Source of the DNA: Vibrio cincinnatiensis DSM 19608
Lineage (GTDB): Bacteria > Pseudomonadota > Gammaproteobacteria > Enterobacterales > Vibrionaceae
Assembly (NCBI RefSeq): GCF_900167345.1
Contig: NZ_FUXB01000011.1
Location: 1-64,000 of the forward strand
Reading direction: 5' to 3'
Length of the DNA: 64,000 nucleotides
Of the stretch, positions 61,573 through 64,000 are shown piece by piece; within the stretch, counting starts at the first letter, position 1, and every line of letters starts with the position of its first letter. A program made the position numbers and the translations under genes. The notes beneath the pieces are model-generated. The model was not told where the DNA came from and made no database searches. It was given only the letters and a program-made list of their open reading frames with translations.

Positions 61573-61576
61573 ATGA

Positions 61577-61604
61577 AAAAAACCAGCGATGAACGCTGGT
61601 TTTA
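61577..61604. terminator. Terminator between TIGR03899 gene and cysC
   Basis: AAACCAGCG/CGCTGGTTT stem with a 5-nt loop, A run on the left and TTTT on the right, between convergent genes. Confidence 0.85.
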
Positions 61605-61617
61605 GCCTATCGGCTGT

Positions 61618-62235
61618 TTATGATTTGCTAAGGTGGATAATGCCTCGCTCATGCAAATGATCTAAGCACTGTTCCACTAAAGCGGTCACCGAGGCCTCCC
61701 CCGCTGGTAAGTCGATCTCTGCGGCCAGTGGCGCTTCATAGACAGAGTCGATACCCGTAAAGTGGCTTATCTCACCTGCACGCGCTTTTTTATATAAGCC
61801 TTTAGGATCACGCTGCTCACAAACCGACAATTGAGTATTTACATAGACTTCAAGGAACTCATCGCTTGGAAAGAGATCCCGTACCTGTTGCCGCTCCTCT
61901 CGATGAGGCGAAATAAATGCGGTTAATACAATCAATCCGGCATCAGCCATCAGTTTGGCTAACTCACCAATACGACGAATATTCTCTCGTCGATCTTGCT
62001 CCGAAAAGCCTAAATCACCGCATAAACCATGACGGACATTGTCTCCATCCAACAAGTAGGTATGGTAGCCCAACTGAGCTAATCGACTTTCCAAAGCACC
62101 AGCAATGGTCGACTTCCCCGCGCCAGACAGCCCAGTAAACCACAATACCGCAGGGCGCTGATTTTTCAGTTGTGCTCGATAGGCTTTATCCACCTCATGT
62201 GTGTGCCAAACAATATTTTCTTTCACTGAGCTCAT
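61618..62235 (-). CDS. cysC: Adenylyl-sulfate kinase CysC
   Basis: Phosphorylates adenosine 5'-phosphosulfate (APS) to PAPS for assimilatory sulfate reduction. It is 205 aa. The P-loop is [16 protein letters not shown] (near residue 35), with DGDNVRHGL and [19 protein letters not shown]. It overlaps cysN by 4 nt (ATGA). Confidence 0.97.
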   Translation of the reverse strand: MSSVKENIVWHTHEVDKAYRAQLKNQRPAVLWFTGLSGAGKSTIAGALESRLAQLGYHTYLLDGDNVRHGLCGDLGFSEQDRRENIRRIGELAKLMADAGLIVLTAFISPHREERQQVRDLFPSDEFLEVYVNTQLSVCEQRDPKGLYKKARAGEISHFTGIDSVYEAPLAAEIDLPAGEASVTALVEQCLDHLHERGIIHLSKS

Positions 62236-63665
62236 AACCTTCCCTTCAATATCGAGAGATCACGGGCATCCCAATGCGGGAAATGTTTACGGATCAAAGC
62301 ATTGAGTTCTAGCTCAAAGGCTGAGATAGAGGGTTCATCTGCTTGTGGGGCGGCGAGAGATTCACGAACCAGCCCAGCGCCAACAGTGACATTGGTTAAG
62401 CGATCGATAATGATAAAGCCACCAGTATCGGCACAATCTAAATAACGATCTAAGGCAATGGCTTGATGGAACGTCCACTCACAAAGACCAATGCCATTCA
62501 GTGGTAATGTTTCACTCTCAAAAGTCGAGAGGTGATTAATATCGTATTGATGACGAACAAACTCCACTCGCCCAACCGTTTTCTTGCCTGCAATTTTAAT
62601 GTCGTATTCACGCCCAGCTTGTAAGGGCTGCTCTGTCATCCACACCACATCCGCCAGTAAACGCTGCGTACTTTGCAAATTCGTCTCCGCCAACACCAGC
62701 AAATCACCGCGGCTGATATCAATTTCGTCCGTCAGGGTTAAGGTTACCGCTAAACCCGCTTCGGCTTGCGGCAAATCCCCATCAAAAGTCACAATACGGG
62801 CGATGGTCGAAGTTTTTCCAGAAGGCAAGACTTTGATCTTATCCCCAACCTTGATCGTCCCTGCGGCAATGGTGCCCGAAAAGCCTCGAAAATCAAGATT
62901 AGGGCGATTCACATACTGAACCGGAAAGCGAAACTCACCCCGCCCTTTTTGTTTTTCAATATCCACCGTTTCTAGCAGCTCTAGCAATGAAGGCCCTTGA
63001 TACCAAGGCATCTGCTGGCTTTTTTCCACCACATTATCACCTTCGAGTGCCGAGATTGGGATAAGTTGAATATCAATATCGCCATGTAAATGCTGAGAAA
63101 ACTCAGCATACTGCTGATGAATTTCATCAAAGCGCTCTGCCGAATATTCCACCAAATCCATTTTATTCACCGCCACCACAAAGTGTTTGATTCCGAGCAG
63201 ATTGGCGATAAAAGAGTGACGGCGAGTCTGATCTAAAATGCCTTTACGGGCATCAATCAAAATGATCGCTAAATCACAAGTAGAGGCTCCGGTTGCCATA
63301 TTGCGAGTGTACTGCTCATGCCCCGGTGTATCGGCAATAATGAATTTACGCTTTTGGGTAGAAAAATAACGATATGCCACATCTATGGTGATGCCTTGTT
63401 CGCGTTCAGCTTGTAACCCGTCCACCAACAGAGCGAGATCGGGGCGCTCTCCGGTTGTCCCCACTCGCTGGCTGTCAGAGTGGACCGCCGCTAATTGATC
63501 TTCATAAATCTGCTTTGAGTCATGAAGTAAACGACCAATTAAGGTACTTTTTCCATCGTCAACAGAGCCACAGGTTAAAAACCGAAGTAATGATTTATGT
63601 TGATGTTGGTTGAGGTATCCTTCAATACCAAGCTCAGCAAGTTGAGCATGCACTGCACTGTTCAT
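62232..63665 (-). CDS. cysN: Sulfate adenylyltransferase subunit 1 CysN
   Basis: The GTPase subunit that drives ATP sulfurylase. It is 477 aa with EF-Tu-like domains. G1 is [15 protein letters not shown] (near residue 32), G3 is [11 protein letters not shown]4 is VNKMDLV. Domains II/III follow ([19 protein letters not shown]). There is no fused CysC domain. It lies 17 bp after cysD. Confidence 0.97.
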   Translation of the reverse strand: MNSAVHAQLAELGIEGYLNQHQHKSLLRFLTCGSVDDGKSTLIGRLLHDSKQIYEDQLAAVHSDSQRVGTTGERPDLALLVDGLQAEREQGITIDVAYRYFSTQKRKFIIADTPGHEQYTRNMATGASTCDLAIILIDARKGILDQTRRHSFIANLLGIKHFVVAVNKMDLVEYSAERFDEIHQQYAEFSQHLHGDIDIQLIPISALEGDNVVEKSQQMPWYQGPSLLELLETVDIEKQKGRGEFRFPVQYVNRPNLDFRGFSGTIAAGTIKVGDKIKVLPSGKTSTIARIVTFDGDLPQAEAGLAVTLTLTDEIDISRGDLLVLAETNLQSTQRLLADVVWMTEQPLQAGREYDIKIAGKKTVGRVEFVRHQYDINHLSTFESETLPLNGIGLCEWTFHQAIALDRYLDCADTGGFIIIDRLTNVTVGAGLVRESLAAPQADEPSISAFELELNALIRKHFPHWDARDLSILKGRL

Positions 63666-63682
63666 TTTCTTTCCTCAAATCC

Positions 63683-64000
63683 TTAGAAGTAACCTTGGCG
63701 TTTTTTCAGTTCCATCGATCCTGATTGATCGTGGTCAATCGCCCTTCCTTGACGCTCACTGGAGGTTGTCACCAGCATCTCTTCAATAATTTCAGGTAGC
63801 GTACTGGCTGTGGACTCTATCGCGCCGGTCAGGGGGTAGCAGCCTAATGTGCGAAAGCGAACGCTTTTATGTTGAATTTGTTCGCCCTCTTTTAGCTCCA
63901 TTCGTTGATCATCAACCATGATCAACATGCCATCTCGTTCCACCACAGGGCGAACCGCCGCTAGGTAAAGCGGTACAATCTCAATATTTTCTAAGTAGAT
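63683..64000 (-). CDS. cysD: Sulfate adenylyltransferase subunit 2 CysD (C-terminal part)
   Basis: The catalytic ATP-sulfurylase subunit; only the last 105 residues lie in the window, the gene continues past the right edge. Visible are [20 protein letters not shown] (reading in from the edge), [17 protein letters not shown] and the C-terminal [11 protein letters not shown], all typical of CysD. An internal GTG at 63946 is not the start. First gene of cysDNC. Confidence 0.97.
   Translation of the reverse strand: MYLENIEIVPLYLAAVRPVVERDGMLIMVDDQRMELKEGEQIQHKSVRFRTLGCYPLTGAIESTASTLPEIIEEMLVTTSSERQGRAIDHDQSGSMELKKRQGYF

Overview
The window reads as ordinary chromosomal DNA of a gammaproteobacterium of the family Vibrionaceae. 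The protein sequences, the gene order (lptGF / pepA-holC-valS; argF-pyrBI-ridA; murA-mla; kdsDC-lptCAB-rpoN-hpf-ptsN-rapZ-npr; thiBPQ; ubiX-mpl; fbp-ppa; tamAB; msrA-ytfJ; a zrg-type zinc operon; cysDNC) and small Vibrio-type families (DUF2607, DUF2796, TIGR03899) match what I recall of the large chromosome of Vibrio cholerae and relatives. That synteny is from memory, not from a search. I see no prophage, insertion sequence, integron or CRISPR array.

Layout. 1-533: the first bases of a 16S rRNA gene running leftwards off the window, with its leader, boxA and tandem P1/P2 promoters. 534-4330: two c-di-GMP-type proteins on the minus strand (HD-GYP; PAS-degenerate GGDEF-EAL-CBS). 4474-4666: tRNA-Leu(CAA) with its own promoter and terminator. 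4799-13748: RDD protein, LPS exporter permeases lptF/lptG, pepA-holC-valS, and a D-2-hydroxyacid dehydrogenase. 13779-20933: rluA, an Nramp-like transporter behind a probably structured 5' leader, rapA, and a PIN-PhoH ATPase. 21054-24245: argF, then pyrB/pyrI behind a pyrL leader peptide and attenuator, and ridA. 24300-29688 (minus): plsC, murA and the Mla phospholipid-transport operon. 30047-37883 (plus): yrbG, Kdo synthesis, Lpt bridge proteins, rpoN and the nitrogen PTS genes. 38074-41495: mgtE, tldE, darP. 41620-45100 (minus): thiBPQ under a TPP riboswitch. 45143-49622: ubiX, mpl, fbp, ppa, ytfP. 49634-55104 (minus): the TAM translocation pair. 55353-56718: msrA, ytfJ. 56746-60377: a zinc-uptake operon with a perfect Zur-type palindrome over its promoter. 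60676-64000: a TIGR03899 protein, then cysC, cysN and the C-terminal part of cysD (minus).

Much of the window serves the cell envelope: LPS precursor synthesis and export (kdsD, kdsC, lptA, lptB, lptC, lptF, lptG), retrograde phospholipid transport (mla), peptidoglycan precursor synthesis and recycling (murA, mpl), outer-membrane assembly (tamA/tamB) and phospholipid synthesis (plsC). The least explained signals are the multi-stem leader of the Nramp-like gene (14774-14879), the unusual motifs of that transporter, the zinc operon's internal perfect-palindrome terminator and pure hexanucleotide His-Asp repeat, and a nested inverted repeat after that operon (60399-60488).
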